DNA of 47,325 bases from Lachnospiraceae bacterium (GCA_028721415.1 JAQYIU010000028.1:1-47325), one strand, 5' to 3'. Shown: positions 35,685 to 44,992, counted from the stretch's first letter. Numbers and translations are program-made. Notes: generated by a model from the sequence alone, not told the origin.

Positions 35685-35707
35685 AGTTCTGAAAACAGGA
35701 GAAGAGC

Positions 35708-36460
35708 ATGGAAAACAGAAATTTAAAACTCGTGAAAAATAGAAAACAAAAAAAATATAATAAAGCGATTTTCTTTCTGTGCCTGATCGCTGTTCTGGGA
35801 ATTGGGATTTATTTTCTTATCACAGATTTCTCCATTCAAAATATCGAAGTGAAAGGAAATACGACTTATACGGATGCTGAGATCATTAACGCGGTAAAGT
35901 CTCAGGACTATGTGGATAATACCCTGGTGATGATTGCGCAAAATCAGGTGTTTGGTCAGACGTATCTGCCTTTCATTGAAAATATTTCCATGGGATATGA
36001 TAAGTCTCATACTCTGAAAATTAAAGTTAAAGAAAAACTTCGTGCCGGAGTTTTTGAATATATGAATAAAAATGTTTACTTTAATTCTGAGGGAATTGCG
36101 CTTGAGAGCAGAAATCAACTTTTTGATGGTGTTCCTGTTGTGACGGGGGTCAGTTTTAATAAAATGGTTCTGGGAAAAAAGATTCCGGTAGATGGAGATT
36201 ATTTTGATACGATCATGAATATCACAAAAAAAATCTCAACATATGGTCTGGAAATCTCCGAGATTCATTTTGAAAATGAAGATGATATTACCCTGGTTTC
36301 CGGAAAATATCAGATTTATCTTGGCAGCTCTCTGTATCTGGATGGAAAAATGTCAAAGATAGCGGGGATACTATCTGCTGTTTCCAAAGAGCATAAAAAG
36401 GGTGTGATTGATATGCATTTATATACAGATGAAAAAAATATAATCACTTACCACAAATAA
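35708..36460 (+). CDS. ftsQ: FtsQ/DivIB division protein
   Basis: A 250-residue bitopic membrane protein with a short, very basic cytoplasmic end and one helix (about residues 20-40). A POTRA domain (FSIQNIEVKGNTTYTDAEII) and a beta domain with PVVTGVSF follow. It bridges FtsL/FtsB and the septal synthases. In many relatives murG lies between ftsW and this gene; here there are only 23 bases. GGAGAAGAGC precedes the ATG. Confidence 0.85.
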   Translation: MENRNLKLVKNRKQKKYNKAIFFLCLIAVLGIGIYFLITDFSIQNIEVKGNTTYTDAEIINAVKSQDYVDNTLVMIAQNQVFGQTYLPFIENISMGYDKSHTLKIKVKEKLRAGVFEYMNKNVYFNSEGIALESRNQLFDGVPVVTGVSFNKMVLGKKIPVDGDYFDTIMNITKKISTYGLEISEIHFENEDDITLVSGKYQIYLGSSLYLDGKMSKIAGILSAVSKEHKKGVIDMHLYTDEKNIITYHK

Positions 36461-36501
36461 CATGGAATTCACAAAAATTAATAAAAATCACAAAATTGTT
36501 G

Positions 36502-36530
36502 TTGATTATTTCTATAAAAAAACGTATTAT
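36502..36530 (+). promoter_or_regulatory. Promoter for ftsZ
   Basis: TTGATT at 36502-36507, a 17-bp spacer and TATTAT at 36525-36530, within the A/T-rich gap before ftsZ. Confidence 0.65.
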
Positions 36531-36590
36531 ATACCTATAAACTAAAATCAGGTGATTTATACATTTACATAGAATAAGGAGGAGTAGACC

Positions 36591-37736
36591 TTGCTGGAAA
36601 TTATGTCAAACGAAGAATTAGCACAAGCTAAGATTTTGGTAATCGGAGTTGGTGGAGCCGGAAACAATGCGGTGAATCGCATGGTGGATGAAGCGATTGA
36701 GGGAGTTGAATTGATTGGAATCAATACCGATAAACAGGCCCTTGATTTATGTAAGGCCAGTACTCGCGTTCAGATCGGTGAGAAACTGACAAAAGGACTT
36801 GGAGCAGGAGCGAAGCCGGAGATCGGAGCAGCTGCTGTGGAAGAGAATCGAGAGGAGATCACAGAACTTGTGAAAGAGGCAGATATGGTGTTCGTAACCT
36901 GTGGTATGGGTGGCGGAACCGGCACAGGTGCAGCTCCTGTTGTTGCAGAGATTGCAAAAGAACTGGGGATTCTCACAGTTGGAGTGGTGACAAAACCTTT
37001 TATTTTTGAAGGAAAACCACGTATGAACAATGCACTGATGGGAATTGAACGTCTCAAAGAGAATGTGGATACATTGATTATTATTCCGAATGATAAATTA
37101 TTGCAGATTTGTGATAAACGGACTTCAATTAAAGATGCTTTTTGTAAGGCAGACGAAGTACTTCAGCAGGGTGTACAGGGAATCACAGATTTAATCTTCA
37201 AACCGGGTCTTATCAATCTTGACTTTGCGGATATCCAGACAGTTATGAGAGATAAAGGAATTGCTCATATCGGTATCGGTGTTGGTAATGGCGAGGATAA
37301 AGCTGTAGAAGCCATCAAGAAAGCGATGGAATCTCCGCTTCTTGAGACTACAGTCAGTGGAGCAACGGATATTATTATCAACTTCTCCGGGGATGTTGGT
37401 ATTCAGGAAGTATACGAAGCAGTGTCTTATCTCACAGAAGTAGCTGGAGACGAGGCGAACATTATCTTTGGTAATGTTGAAAGTGAAGATGTTCCGGAAG
37501 ATGAGGTAAGCATCACGATTATTGCCACAGGTCTTCATGATGTGTCGGGTACCGGAACCATGAGGGGAACTCGTCAGACAGTAAAGAAAACGGAGAATGG
37601 ACCAACTTACAGTGGTCAGTCCATTAAGCCGGCCGCATCCAAAAGAGTGAAAGAACAGCAGGATATTCCTTCCCGTTCCTATGATAATAGTGACATGGAG
37701 ATTAAGATTCCTGAATTTCTTCAGAAAAGAAGATAG
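36591..37736 (+). CDS. ftsZ: Cell division GTPase FtsZ
   Basis: A 381-residue tubulin homolog that forms the division ring. [14 protein letters not shown], the GTP signature GMGGGTGTG (105-113) and the T7 region are present. The C-terminal peptide [12 protein letters not shown] docks membrane anchors. The start is probably the TTG at 36591, six bases after AAGGAGGAG, giving MLEI, which matches the MLEF start of Bacillus; the ATG at 36603 is too distant from the site. No ftsA precedes it. Confidence 0.96.
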   Translation: MLEIMSNEELAQAKILVIGVGGAGNNAVNRMVDEAIEGVELIGINTDKQALDLCKASTRVQIGEKLTKGLGAGAKPEIGAAAVEENREEITELVKEADMVFVTCGMGGGTGTGAAPVVAEIAKELGILTVGVVTKPFIFEGKPRMNNALMGIERLKENVDTLIIIPNDKLLQICDKRTSIKDAFCKADEVLQQGVQGITDLIFKPGLINLDFADIQTVMRDKGIAHIGIGVGNGEDKAVEAIKKAMESPLLETTVSGATDIIINFSGDVGIQEVYEAVSYLTEVAGDEANIIFGNVESEDVPEDEVSITIIATGLHDVSGTGTMRGTRQTVKKTENGPTYSGQSIKPAASKRVKEQQDIPSRSYDNSDMEIKIPEFLQKRR

Positions 37737-37776
37737 GATAGGCGATTATATATTAAATATTTAGAATATGGTTACA

Positions 37777-37824
37777 AAAGGTCGAAATTTTTAAGAGTAT
37801 ACTTTTATATTTCGATCTTTTTTT
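37777..37824 (+). terminator. ftsZ terminator whose arms resemble Spo0A boxes
   Basis: AAAGGTCGAAAT (37777-37788) pairs with ATTTCGATCTTT (37809-37820), 11 of 12, and runs into a T-tract. Both arms contain near matches to the 0A box (TGTCGAA): GGTCGAA and, inverted, GATCGAA. The site precedes the spoIIGA promoter region, so it may serve as both a terminator and Spo0A sites. Confidence 0.55.
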
Positions 37825-37844
37825 CTCTTTCTATGAATTATAAT
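37811..37844 (+). promoter_or_regulatory. Candidate Spo0A-type promoter for spoIIGA-sigE
   Basis: TATAAT at 37839-37844 lacks a proper -35 at 17 bp (TCTTTT). A 22-bp spacing puts TTCGAT (37811-37816), part of a 0A-box-like arm, at the -35. The spoIIG promoter of B. subtilis has the same unusual long spacing and needs Spo0A. Confidence 0.45.
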
Positions 37845-37909
37845 AGAAACACATCTGCATGAATAAAACAAGATTTTTGTCATTTCACAAAAAGGAGATG
37901 GAACACGGT

Positions 37910-38788
37910 ATGATACTGTATCTGGATCTGGTGTTTTTTCAGAACATGATCATAGGATATTTACTGTTATTTCTGATAAAAACAGACCGGTATCCGGACA
38001 TCTCACTTAGCCGGGTGATGGTCGGGGCATTGTTATCTTCAATAACATACATATTTTGGTACAGCACAGGAATGTGGGCAGACAGGAAGATAATATTATG
38101 CGCCGCGTGTTTTTTCATGAGTAATATCTTTGTGTGGACTTTTCAGATTCATACTTTTTCTTCCTATCTACAAACTCTGGAAAGGGCAATTATTTATCTG
38201 CTTTTGATGGGAGGAGCCGGATTGCTGTTTCAGGAGGGATTTCAATTAGAAAAGAGCACGGATAGCAGCTGGTATTTCTTATTTACGGGTTTTATGGTGG
38301 CTTTTACTATATGGTATACAAAATGGAAAAAGAAAATCAGAAAAGGAATGCAATTTCAGGAAAAGATATATGATGTGGAATTTCAAAGACATTCGAAAAC
38401 GGTTTTTCGACGGGGATTATATGATTCCGGTAATCTTCTGGTCAGCCAGATTACCGGGAAAGGGATTTGCGTGATCACGTTTGAGAACATAAAAGATTTG
38501 CTGGATGAAAGAGAAATCGATTTTGTAAAAGAAATGATGAATGACAGAGAATTTTTCCGAAAAAAGTTGATGCAAAGTATCAGTTTGGGATTTTATGTCA
38601 TTCAGTTTTCATCGGTAGGCAAAGAACATGGCTGGATGCCGGGAATCCTTGTGGAACATATTATTGTCAGAAAAGAAGATAAAATTCTTGTCGATACCAG
38701 CGGAATGTTGGGAATAAGCGCACAAAAGATTTCAAAAGATGAGAAGTATTCTGTTTTATTACCTGCAGATATTTTCATCAGCAACTGA
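37910..38788 (+). CDS. spoIIGA: Sporulation sigma-E processing peptidase SpoIIGA
   Basis: A 292-residue membrane aspartic protease that removes the pro-sequence of sigma-E in the mother cell. The N-terminal half holds about five membrane helices and begins [16 protein letters not shown]. The C-terminal half has the catalytic LYDSGN, with D172 in DSG. The start at 37910 fits the family and AGGAGATGG lies upstream; the frame is open to 37859. The substrate gene sigE follows immediately. Confidence 0.9.
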   Translation: MILYLDLVFFQNMIIGYLLLFLIKTDRYPDISLSRVMVGALLSSITYIFWYSTGMWADRKIILCAACFFMSNIFVWTFQIHTFSSYLQTLERAIIYLLLMGGAGLLFQEGFQLEKSTDSSWYFLFTGFMVAFTIWYTKWKKKIRKGMQFQEKIYDVEFQRHSKTVFRRGLYDSGNLLVSQITGKGICVITFENIKDLLDEREIDFVKEMMNDREFFRKKLMQSISLGFYVIQFSSVGKEHGWMPGILVEHIIVRKEDKILVDTSGMLGISAQKISKDEKYSVLLPADIFISN

Positions 38789-38829
38789 AGGCAATTGCTC
38801 CGTATGAATCATCATGGGAGGGGATAGTA

Positions 38830-39573
38830 ATGGCAGTTGTATTGAATGCGTCAGGAACAGGAAAGGTCAGATTTACAGTGCTGAATAATATGAAACAGTT
38901 ATTCAGACCGGGGAATGAGATTCATTATATCGGAGGAACAGATATTCTTCCGCCGCCTCTGGAACCGGAAGAAGAGGCCTATGTTCTGAGTCAACTTGAC
39001 ACAAAAAGGTGTGAAGAGGCCAAGGCGATTCTGATTGAGCGCAATTTGAGACTGGTAGTTTACATAGCAAAGAAATTTGAAAATACGGGCATTGGAGTGG
39101 AAGATTTAATTTCCATTGGCACGATTGGTTTAATAAAAGCAATCCAGACATTTAAATTAGACAAAAAAATTAAACTGGCTACTTATGCTTCCCGGTGTAT
39201 TGAAAACGAAATCTTAATGTATTTGAGAAGAACCAGCAAAACCAGAATGGAAGTCTCCATCGATGAACCCTTGAACGTGGATTGGGATGGAAATGAACTG
39301 CTTTTATCTGATATTCTGGGAACGGATGATGATGTGATTTCAAAAGATATCGAGGATGAGATTGATAAAAGGCTATTAAAGAAGGCAATGGAAACCTTGT
39401 CGGAAAGAGAGCGGCTGATTATTCGTCTCAGATTTGGAATGAACGGTCAGGAAGGAGAGGAGAAAACACAAAAAGAGGTGGCTGATATGCTTGGAATATC
39501 GCAATCTTATATCTCTCGTCTTGAGAAAAAGATTATATATCGTCTGAAAAAAGAGATGATCAAAATGGAATAA
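38830..39573 (+). CDS. sigE: Sporulation sigma factor SigE (pro-sigma-E)
   Basis: A 247-residue sigma-70-family protein of the mother cell. The N-terminal pro-region of about 30 residues ends ahead of HYIGG, where SpoIIGA cleaves in relatives. Region 2 reads [21 protein letters not shown] and [32 protein letters not shown] and the region 4 helix-turn-helix [14 protein letters not shown] are nearly identical to Bacillus sigma-E. GGAGGGG precedes the ATG. A second sigma gene, sigG, lies downstream in the opposite orientation. Confidence 0.95.
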   Translation: MAVVLNASGTGKVRFTVLNNMKQLFRPGNEIHYIGGTDILPPPLEPEEEAYVLSQLDTKRCEEAKAILIERNLRLVVYIAKKFENTGIGVEDLISIGTIGLIKAIQTFKLDKKIKLATYASRCIENEILMYLRRTSKTRMEVSIDEPLNVDWDGNELLLSDILGTDDDVISKDIEDEIDKRLLKKAMETLSERERLIIRLRFGMNGQEGEEKTQKEVADMLGISQSYISRLEKKIIYRLKKEMIKME

Positions 39574-39684
39574 GACGATTATGTTTATAGAGGAAAGGAC
39601 GATGTAAATGAAGCGCAGCATCCTTTTTTACGGTGAGACTACGCTTCTATATCAGTGAGACAAAATAAATAATGGGGATTTATG

Positions 39685-40464
39685 TTATTCATCCAGATAA
39701 CTTCGGATTGATTTCAAAGCATTTTTTTCCAGACGGCTGACCTGGGCCTGAGATATGCTGATTTCATCAGCAACTTCGGTCTGGGTTTTTCCTTCGTAAA
39801 AACGTTTTTTTATTATACGATATTCCCGGTTACTCAATTGGTTCATTGCATCCTGCAAAGCCAGACGCTCCACCCAGGCGTCTTCTTTATTTTTTTTGTC
39901 ACAAACCTGATCCATCAGAAAGAGTGCATCATTTCCATCCTGATACACAGGCTCAAACAGAGATACCGGCGTGGCTATGGCATCAAGTGCATAAATGATA
40001 TCTTCTTCAGGAAGATTAATTTCCCGTGCAATTTCTTCAATGGTAGGGTCGCGATCCATGGCTTTGGTCATTTGTTCCCTCGCATAAATTGCTTTATAAG
40101 CGATATCACGAAGAGATCGGCTGACACGTATGCTGTTATTATCTCTTAGATAACGGCGTACCTCCCCCAGAATCATTGGTACGGCATACGTGGAAAATTT
40201 GACATCAAGTGTTCGATCAAAATTATCAATTGCTTTCATTAAGCCGATACAGCCAACCTGAAATAAGTCATCAGCATTTTCATGATTACCGGAAAAACGC
40301 TGAATGACGCTGAGTACAAGACGGAGATTTCCTTTGATATATTTTTCTCGGGCTTCTTTGTCACCTTCTTCGATTTTCTCAAAAAGATGATTTTTTTCAT
40401 CTTCGGTGAGCAGGGGAAGATCGGAAGTGTTTACACCACATATTTCAACTTTGTTAAGAAACAT
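39685..40464 (-). CDS. sigG: Forespore sigma factor SigG
   Basis: A 259-residue sigma factor of the late forespore. It begins NKVEICGVNTSDLPLL, then NLRLVLSVIQRFSG, DDLFQVGCIGLMKAIDNFD, KFSTYAVPMILGEVRRYL and RVSRSLRDIAYKA, and closes with the region 4 helix ISQAQVSRLEKNA. These are hallmarks of sigma-G. AGGAGGG lies six bases before the ATG. It faces sigE tail to tail, with 111 bases between, whereas most spore formers have the two genes in line. Confidence 0.95.
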   Translation of the reverse strand: MFLNKVEICGVNTSDLPLLTEDEKNHLFEKIEEGDKEAREKYIKGNLRLVLSVIQRFSGNHENADDLFQVGCIGLMKAIDNFDRTLDVKFSTYAVPMILGEVRRYLRDNNSIRVSRSLRDIAYKAIYAREQMTKAMDRDPTIEEIAREINLPEEDIIYALDAIATPVSLFEPVYQDGNDALFLMDQVCDKKNKEDAWVERLALQDAMNQLSNREYRIIKKRFYEGKTQTEVADEISISQAQVSRLEKNALKSIRSYLDE

Positions 40465-40497
40465 TTGTACCCTCCTGATTCTTTAAGCTTTGTTTTA

Positions 40498-40528
40498 AAG
40501 GATGAACTTAAACGGCATAAATTATTCA
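40498..40528 (-). promoter_or_regulatory. Candidate sigma-G promoter for sigG
   Basis: On the minus strand TGAATA (40528-40523) is an exact match to the sigma-G -35. After 18 bp comes CATCCTT (40504-40498), five of seven matches to CATACTA. Sigma-G is known to drive its own gene in Bacillus. Confidence 0.45.
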
Positions 40529-40610
40529 GGAAAATAAAAGCAACTTATATTCTCTTCCGGATTCTGGTTGGATTTGGAAAAATGTACAGCAATCAAAGAG
40601 GGATTTGCGG

Positions 40611-40639
40611 TTGCGGGAAAAAATGTTGTCTGATATAAT
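40611..40639 (+). promoter_or_regulatory. Promoter for cinA
   Basis: TTGCGG at 40611-40616, a 17-bp spacer and TATAAT at 40634-40639, 62 bp ahead of the gene and divergent from sigG. Confidence 0.6.
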
Positions 40640-40701
40640 AAAAGAAATGTACAAAAAGGGAGCGTTTTTTCCTTAAGATTTACAACAGAAAGGTTGATAA
40701 G

Positions 40702-41499
40702 ATGGTAGCGGAAATTGTAAGCGTAGGTACGGAATTACTTCTTGGAAATATTGTGAATACCAATGCGCAGCATATCTCCAAAGAGATGGCACGGCTGGGA
40801 ATTGATTTATATTACCAGACAGTAGTGGGAGATAATGAAGAACGACTCACCAATGTTTTGCAAGTTGCATTGGATCGTTCCGATCTTATCATAATGACTG
40901 GCGGACTAGGGCCGACCAAGGATGATCTCACCAAAGAAGTTGCAGCCTCTTTTTTCGGAAAACAACTGGTTTTTGATGAGAAAACATATCAGCATGTAAA
41001 GAAAAAACTGGAGTCTTATGGAATCAGTCAGATGACAGAAAGTCAGAAAAAGCAGGCCATGGTTCCGGAGGGAGCGCTGGTTGTGACCAATCCGGTAGGA
41101 TTGGCTCCTGGAATTATCATGGCGCAGGGAAATAAAGCGGTTGTTATGCTTCCTGGACCGCCAAAAGAGATGAAAGCACTTCTTGAGGAGTGTTGCCGAT
41201 TGTTTATCAATCGACTTTCCGATCATGTATTTGTCTCTATTAATATTAAGATAAAAGGTCCGGATGAACTTCCTCTCGGTGTAATTGGTGAAGCGCCGAT
41301 TGCCGATCAGCTGAGTGATATTCTGGATAATGAGAACCCTACGGTAGCCACTTATGCCAAAGAAGATGGGGTTCTGATCAGGGTGACAGCTTCTGGTAAA
41401 ACGAGAGAAGAAGCCCTGATTTTAATGAAACCGATAGTGACAAAGATTGCGGAGATTCTTGCAGGTAAGATTGCCTGGGTAAAAGAAGATAATGATTAA
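40702..41499 (+). CDS. CinA-like protein lacking the C-terminal deamidase domain
   Basis: A 265-residue protein covering only the N-terminal COG1058 part of CinA: AEIVSVGTELLLGNIVNTNA, TGGLGPTKDD and MLPGPPKEM, followed by the linking domain (NPTVATYAKEDGVLIRVTAS). Full CinA proteins have about 410-420 residues and end in a PncC nicotinamide-mononucleotide deamidase domain. Here the stop comes at the domain border (AWVKEDND) and a strong terminator follows within two bases, so it looks like a settled short form rather than a fresh frameshift. Family members of this part hydrolyse ADP-ribose or related nucleotides. AAAGG stands before the ATG. Confidence 0.85.
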   Translation: MVAEIVSVGTELLLGNIVNTNAQHISKEMARLGIDLYYQTVVGDNEERLTNVLQVALDRSDLIIMTGGLGPTKDDLTKEVAASFFGKQLVFDEKTYQHVKKKLESYGISQMTESQKKQAMVPEGALVVTNPVGLAPGIIMAQGNKAVVMLPGPPKEMKALLEECCRLFINRLSDHVFVSINIKIKGPDELPLGVIGEAPIADQLSDILDNENPTVATYAKEDGVLIRVTASGKTREEALILMKPIVTKIAEILAGKIAWVKEDND

Positions 41500-41500
41500 A

Positions 41501-41554
41501 AAAATGCCTTTTGCTAAACTTATTTTTAAGTTTTTAGCAAAAGGCATTTTTTTT
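41501..41554 (+). terminator. Strong terminator after cinA
   Basis: A long stem of about 20 bp (arms 41501-41522 and 41527-41550, sharing AATGCCTTTTGCTAAA and its complement) ends in eight T residues. Confidence 0.9.
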
Positions 41555-41555
41555 C

Positions 41556-41584
41556 TTGACACATACACTCTCTTCTGTCATAAT
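41556..41584 (+). promoter_or_regulatory. Promoter for the regulator-potABCD unit
   Basis: TTGACA at 41556-41561 directly abuts the cinA terminator. A 17-bp spacer leads to CATAAT at 41579-41584. Confidence 0.7.
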
Positions 41585-41590
41585 GACTTT

Positions 41591-41620
41591 GTTTAATTAT
41601 ACTAAACTTTATGTTTAATT
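41591..41620 (+). promoter_or_regulatory. Operator candidate of the XRE-cupin regulator
   Basis: An imperfect palindrome GTTTAATTATACTAAAC (41591-41607) is followed by a second GTTTAATT at 41613-41620. Both lie around the expected transcript start, so they are good candidates for autorepression. Confidence 0.45.
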
Positions 41621-41714
41621 TTTTGATGATGTGTGAAACTTGAACGCAAATCCATTATGAGATTTGCCATTGATAAAAGAAAGGGGGCGAGGCGGCTATT
41701 CGATTGCCGGCCTT

Positions 41715-42251
41715 ATGGAAATTGGAAATAAAATCAGAGATCTTCGAAAATTGCAGGGGCTCACGCAAGAGGAACTGGCAGACCGTGCAGAACTGTCGAA
41801 AGGGTTTATCTCGCAGTTAGAAAGAGATATGACTTCTCCTTCGATCGCAACCCTGGAAGATATTTTACAATGCCTTGGTACTTCTCTGGGTGAATTTTTT
41901 CAAGAAGAGAAAGAACACGAGCAGATTGTATTTACGGAAGAAGATTATTTTCAGAAAGATGATAATGAATATGGCAATACGATAAAATGGATTATTCCAA
42001 ATGCACAAAAGAATTCAATGGAGCCGATTTATATTCATTTAAAAAAAGGAGGCTCGACTTATCCGGATAATCCTCATGAAGGGGAAGAATTTGGATATGT
42101 GGTAAAAGGAAAGATAAAAATTCATATAGGCAATCGCATCTGCATTGCTAAAAAAGGAGATTCTTTTTACTATACTGCGGATCAGACCCATTTTCTTACA
42201 GCGGATGATAATTCTGAGATTATATGGGTAACATCTCCACCTAGTTTTTAG
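41715..42251 (+). CDS. XRE-family regulator with cupin sensor domain
   Basis: About 178 residues. The N-terminal helix-turn-helix (IGNKIRDLRKLQGLTQEEL, then SKGFISQLERDMTSPS) joins a C-terminal cupin barrel (about 105-175; HEGEEFGYVVKGK and the later DSFYYTADQTHFL). Proteins of this build, such as PuuR, regulate polyamine or amino-acid genes and bind the small molecule in the cupin. The gene lies 74 bases ahead of potA and shares its direction, so control of the polyamine transporter is likely. The start is uncertain: the ATG at 41715 fits the domain, but the good AAAGGGGG site is about 30 bases upstream of it. Confidence 0.85.
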   Translation: MEIGNKIRDLRKLQGLTQEELADRAELSKGFISQLERDMTSPSIATLEDILQCLGTSLGEFFQEEKEHEQIVFTEEDYFQKDDNEYGNTIKWIIPNAQKNSMEPIYIHLKKGGSTYPDNPHEGEEFGYVVKGKIKIHIGNRICIAKKGDSFYYTADQTHFLTADDNSEIIWVTSPPSF

Positions 42252-42303
42252 GCGAAGAATTTCGTTTTTCGAGATTCATTTAAAGAATACAACAGAAAGG
42301 CTT

Positions 42304-42336
42304 ATGATTCACGGGTACGAAATGAATGAAAAATAA
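42304..42336 (+). other. Ten-codon ORF overlapping the potA start
   Basis: An ATG at 42304, three bases after AAAGG, opens a short frame ([10 protein letters not shown]) whose TAA at 42334-42336 lies just inside potA. The potA ATG at 42326 has no ribosome site of its own, so ribosomes ending here could restart on potA. Confidence 0.35.
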
Positions 42337-43399
42337 TTTAGTGGAATTAAAGAATATTTCCAAATCATTTGGAAAAACAATGGTGTTGGATGATTTATGT
42401 CTTGAAGTAAAAGAAAATGAATTTATTACTTTGTTAGGGCCATCTGGTTGTGGAAAGACAACGACATTGCGTATTATTGGCGGTTTTGAAAAACCGGATC
42501 AGGGAAAAGTAATCTTTGATGGCAAAGATATCACCAATATTCCGGCCAATAAAAGAAACCTTAATACTGTCTTTCAAAAATATGCATTATTTCAACATAT
42601 GACGATTGGAGAAAATATTGCCTTTGGATTGAAAATAAAAAACAAATCAGCAGCTTATATTAAAGATAAAATTAAATATGCTTTAAAATTGGTGAATCTG
42701 GAAGGATTTGAGAACCGAAAACCTGCTTCTTTAAGTGGTGGACAGCAGCAGCGGATCGCCATTGCCAGAGCGATTGTCAATGAACCGAAGGTTTTGCTCC
42801 TGGATGAGCCTCTTGGGGCGCTGGATTTGAAGTTGCGTCAGGATATGCAGTATGAGCTGATGCGTCTGAAAGAAGAACTGGGAATCACATTCATATATGT
42901 GACTCATGATCAGGAAGAAGCCCTCACCATGTCTGATCAGGTAGTTGTAATGAATCAGGGATATATTCAGCAAATGGGGACACCGGAAGATATTTATAAT
43001 GAACCGGAGAATGCTTTTGTGGCAGATTTTATCGGAGACAGCAATATTATTGATGGAATTATGCTGGAAGATAAGCTAGTGGAGATTCTCGGATATAAAT
43101 TTGAATGCGTGGATGTGGGATTTGGCAGAAATCGTCCTGTAGATGTGGTCGTTCGCCCGGAAGATGTCATTTTAGGGAAAGAAGGCGAAGGAATTCTGGA
43201 CGGTGTTGTTACCTCATTGATTTTTAAAGGAGTCCATTATGAGATGGATGTTCAGGCCGGAGGGTATGAATGGCTGGTACACAGTACGTTATGTTATCCG
43301 GTTGGAACTAAAGTAAGCATTTCCGTTATTCCGTTTAATATTCAGATTATGAATAAACCGGAGTACGATGATGAGAGGGCGGTGGTTCTTGATGAATAG
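42326..43399 (+). CDS. potA: Spermidine/putrescine ABC transporter ATPase PotA
   Basis: A 357-residue ATPase powering polyamine uptake. Walker [10 protein letters not shown] is at 38-46, the signature LSGGQQQR and Walker [13 protein letters not shown] follow, and HDQEEAL carries the switch histidine. A C-terminal TOBE-type domain follows from about residue 240. It lacks a clear ribosome site, and an in-frame stop lies two codons upstream, so the ATG at 42326 is the only sensible start. Its end overlaps potB by eight bases. Confidence 0.92.
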   Translation: MKNNLVELKNISKSFGKTMVLDDLCLEVKENEFITLLGPSGCGKTTTLRIIGGFEKPDQGKVIFDGKDITNIPANKRNLNTVFQKYALFQHMTIGENIAFGLKIKNKSAAYIKDKIKYALKLVNLEGFENRKPASLSGGQQQRIAIARAIVNEPKVLLLDEPLGALDLKLRQDMQYELMRLKEELGITFIYVTHDQEEALTMSDQVVVMNQGYIQQMGTPEDIYNEPENAFVADFIGDSNIIDGIMLEDKLVEILGYKFECVDVGFGRNRPVDVVVRPEDVILGKEGEGILDGVVTSLIFKGVHYEMDVQAGGYEWLVHSTLCYPVGTKVSISVIPFNIQIMNKPEYDDERAVVLDE

Positions 43400-44207
43400 A
43401 AAATGGCTGGCGACGCCTTATGCCATCTGGGCACTCGGATTTATTGTGTTGCCTCTTATTATGGTGATTTACTACGGAGTGACCAATGGAGCGGGAGAGT
43501 TTACCTGTAGTAATGTGATGGCAATAACAGATCCGATTCATTACAAAGCGTTTGGTAATTCTGTGTTGATCGCCCTTGGAAGTACCCTGATCTGTCTGAT
43601 TATTGCTTATCCTCTGGCTTATATTTTGAGTCAAAGTGAGAAAAGAGGGGCAGGAACAGTTATCATGATTTTTGTTCTTCCTATGTGGATCAATTTTTTG
43701 CTCCGTGTTCTTGCTCTTCAAATGATTTTGTCAAATACGGGGATTTTAAATGCAATTCTGAAATTTTTCGGACTCCCTGTACAAAGAATTATGTATACCA
43801 AAGGAGCAATTTTGATTGGAATGGTGTATGACTATATCCCATTTATGATTTTACCGATTTATAACGTCATGAGCAAAATTGACAAAGATGTGCTGGAGGC
43901 AGCGCAGGATCTTGGGGCAACAGCATTCACAACCTTCAAAAGAATTATTGTCCCACTCTCCCTGCCGGGAGTCCTTAGTGGAATTATCATGGTATTTATT
44001 CCAAGCCTTTCCGAATTTGTTGTGGCGGATATTCTGGGGGGCTCCAAAATACTTTTGTTTGGCAATGTAATCGAACAGGAATTTAATGTGTTGAATAACT
44101 GGAATCTTGGATCCGGGTTGTCCATTGTTCTGATGATTTTTATCTTTATCAGCATGGCGATTATGAACCGAAATGAAGGGGAAGAAGGAGAGGCAATGTT
44201 ATGGTAA
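43392..44207 (+). CDS. potB: Spermidine/putrescine permease PotB
   Basis: A 271-residue inner-membrane permease with about six helices. The cytoplasmic EAA loop [17 protein letters not shown] contacts the PotA ATPase. The ATG at 43392 overlaps the potA end and has GGTGG upstream; the frame is open to 43368. It pairs with PotC to form the membrane channel. Confidence 0.9.
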   Translation: MNRKWLATPYAIWALGFIVLPLIMVIYYGVTNGAGEFTCSNVMAITDPIHYKAFGNSVLIALGSTLICLIIAYPLAYILSQSEKRGAGTVIMIFVLPMWINFLLRVLALQMILSNTGILNAILKFFGLPVQRIMYTKGAILIGMVYDYIPFMILPIYNVMSKIDKDVLEAAQDLGATAFTTFKRIIVPLSLPGVLSGIIMVFIPSLSEFVVADILGGSKILLFGNVIEQEFNVLNNWNLGSGLSIVLMIFIFISMAIMNRNEGEEGEAMLW

Positions 44208-44992
44208 ATGTAAAAAGATTTGCTGGGAAGATATATGTTGGATTGATTGCATTTCTTTTGTATGCACCTTTATTAATTCTCATTGTCTGTTCGTTTAATA
44301 ATTCAAAGGCCAGGACTGTATGGGGTGGCTTTACTTTTCGATGGTATATTGAGTTGTTCCGAAATCAGGAAGTATTGATGGCTGTAAAAACATCGCTGTT
44401 GCTTACGACTTCTGCGGCGATGATTGCCATGGTTTTAGGTACATTAGCGTGTATTGGCATGTCTGTAATGGGCAAAAGAACAAAAATGATATTTCAGTCA
44501 GTGACAAATATTCCTTTGCTGAATGCAGATATTGTGACAGGAATTGCAATCATGCTCTTATGTGTACACTTTCTGACGTTGGGATTTGGATCTGTGCTGA
44601 TTGCACATGTAACATTAGGGATTCCGTATGTGATCTTAAATGTGATGCCGAAACTGCAGCAGGTGAACAAAAGCATTTATGAAGCGGCATTAGATTTAGG
44701 TGCTTCTCATGTGTATGCATTCATAAAAGTAGTTTTACCTGAAATTGTCCCGGGAATCATCTCCGGATTCTTTTTTGCATTTACAGTTTCCATGGATGAT
44801 TTTGTGATTACTTATTTCACAAAAGGTGCAGGAATGAATACGATATCTACAATGCTTTATCAACAGTTGAGGAGAGGAATAAATCCGGAAATGTATGCAT
44901 TATCGACTTTGTTACTGTTGCTGATTCTGCTTTTATTAGGGATGATCAATCATCTTTCTGCATCAAAAAAAAGCAGGGAGGTGGATTTTTGA
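44201..44992 (+). CDS. potC: Spermidine/putrescine permease PotC
   Basis: A 263-residue permease partner of PotB, with six membrane helices and the EAA loop EAALDLGASHVYAFIKV. It contains the family start APLLILIVCSFNNSK and FTVSMDDFVITYF. It overlaps the end of potB by seven bases and follows GAAGGAGAGG. Its stop shares one base with the potD start. Confidence 0.9.
   Translation: MVNVKRFAGKIYVGLIAFLLYAPLLILIVCSFNNSKARTVWGGFTFRWYIELFRNQEVLMAVKTSLLLTTSAAMIAMVLGTLACIGMSVMGKRTKMIFQSVTNIPLLNADIVTGIAIMLLCVHFLTLGFGSVLIAHVTLGIPYVILNVMPKLQQVNKSIYEAALDLGASHVYAFIKVVLPEIVPGIISGFFFAFTVSMDDFVITYFTKGAGMNTISTMLYQQLRRGINPEMYALSTLLLLLILLLLGMINHLSASKKSREVDF

Noticed and set aside
39607-39657. 16-codon ORF after sigE with an AGGAAAGG site
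   Set aside because: Too short, no recognisable relation, and no support beyond one possible ribosome site.
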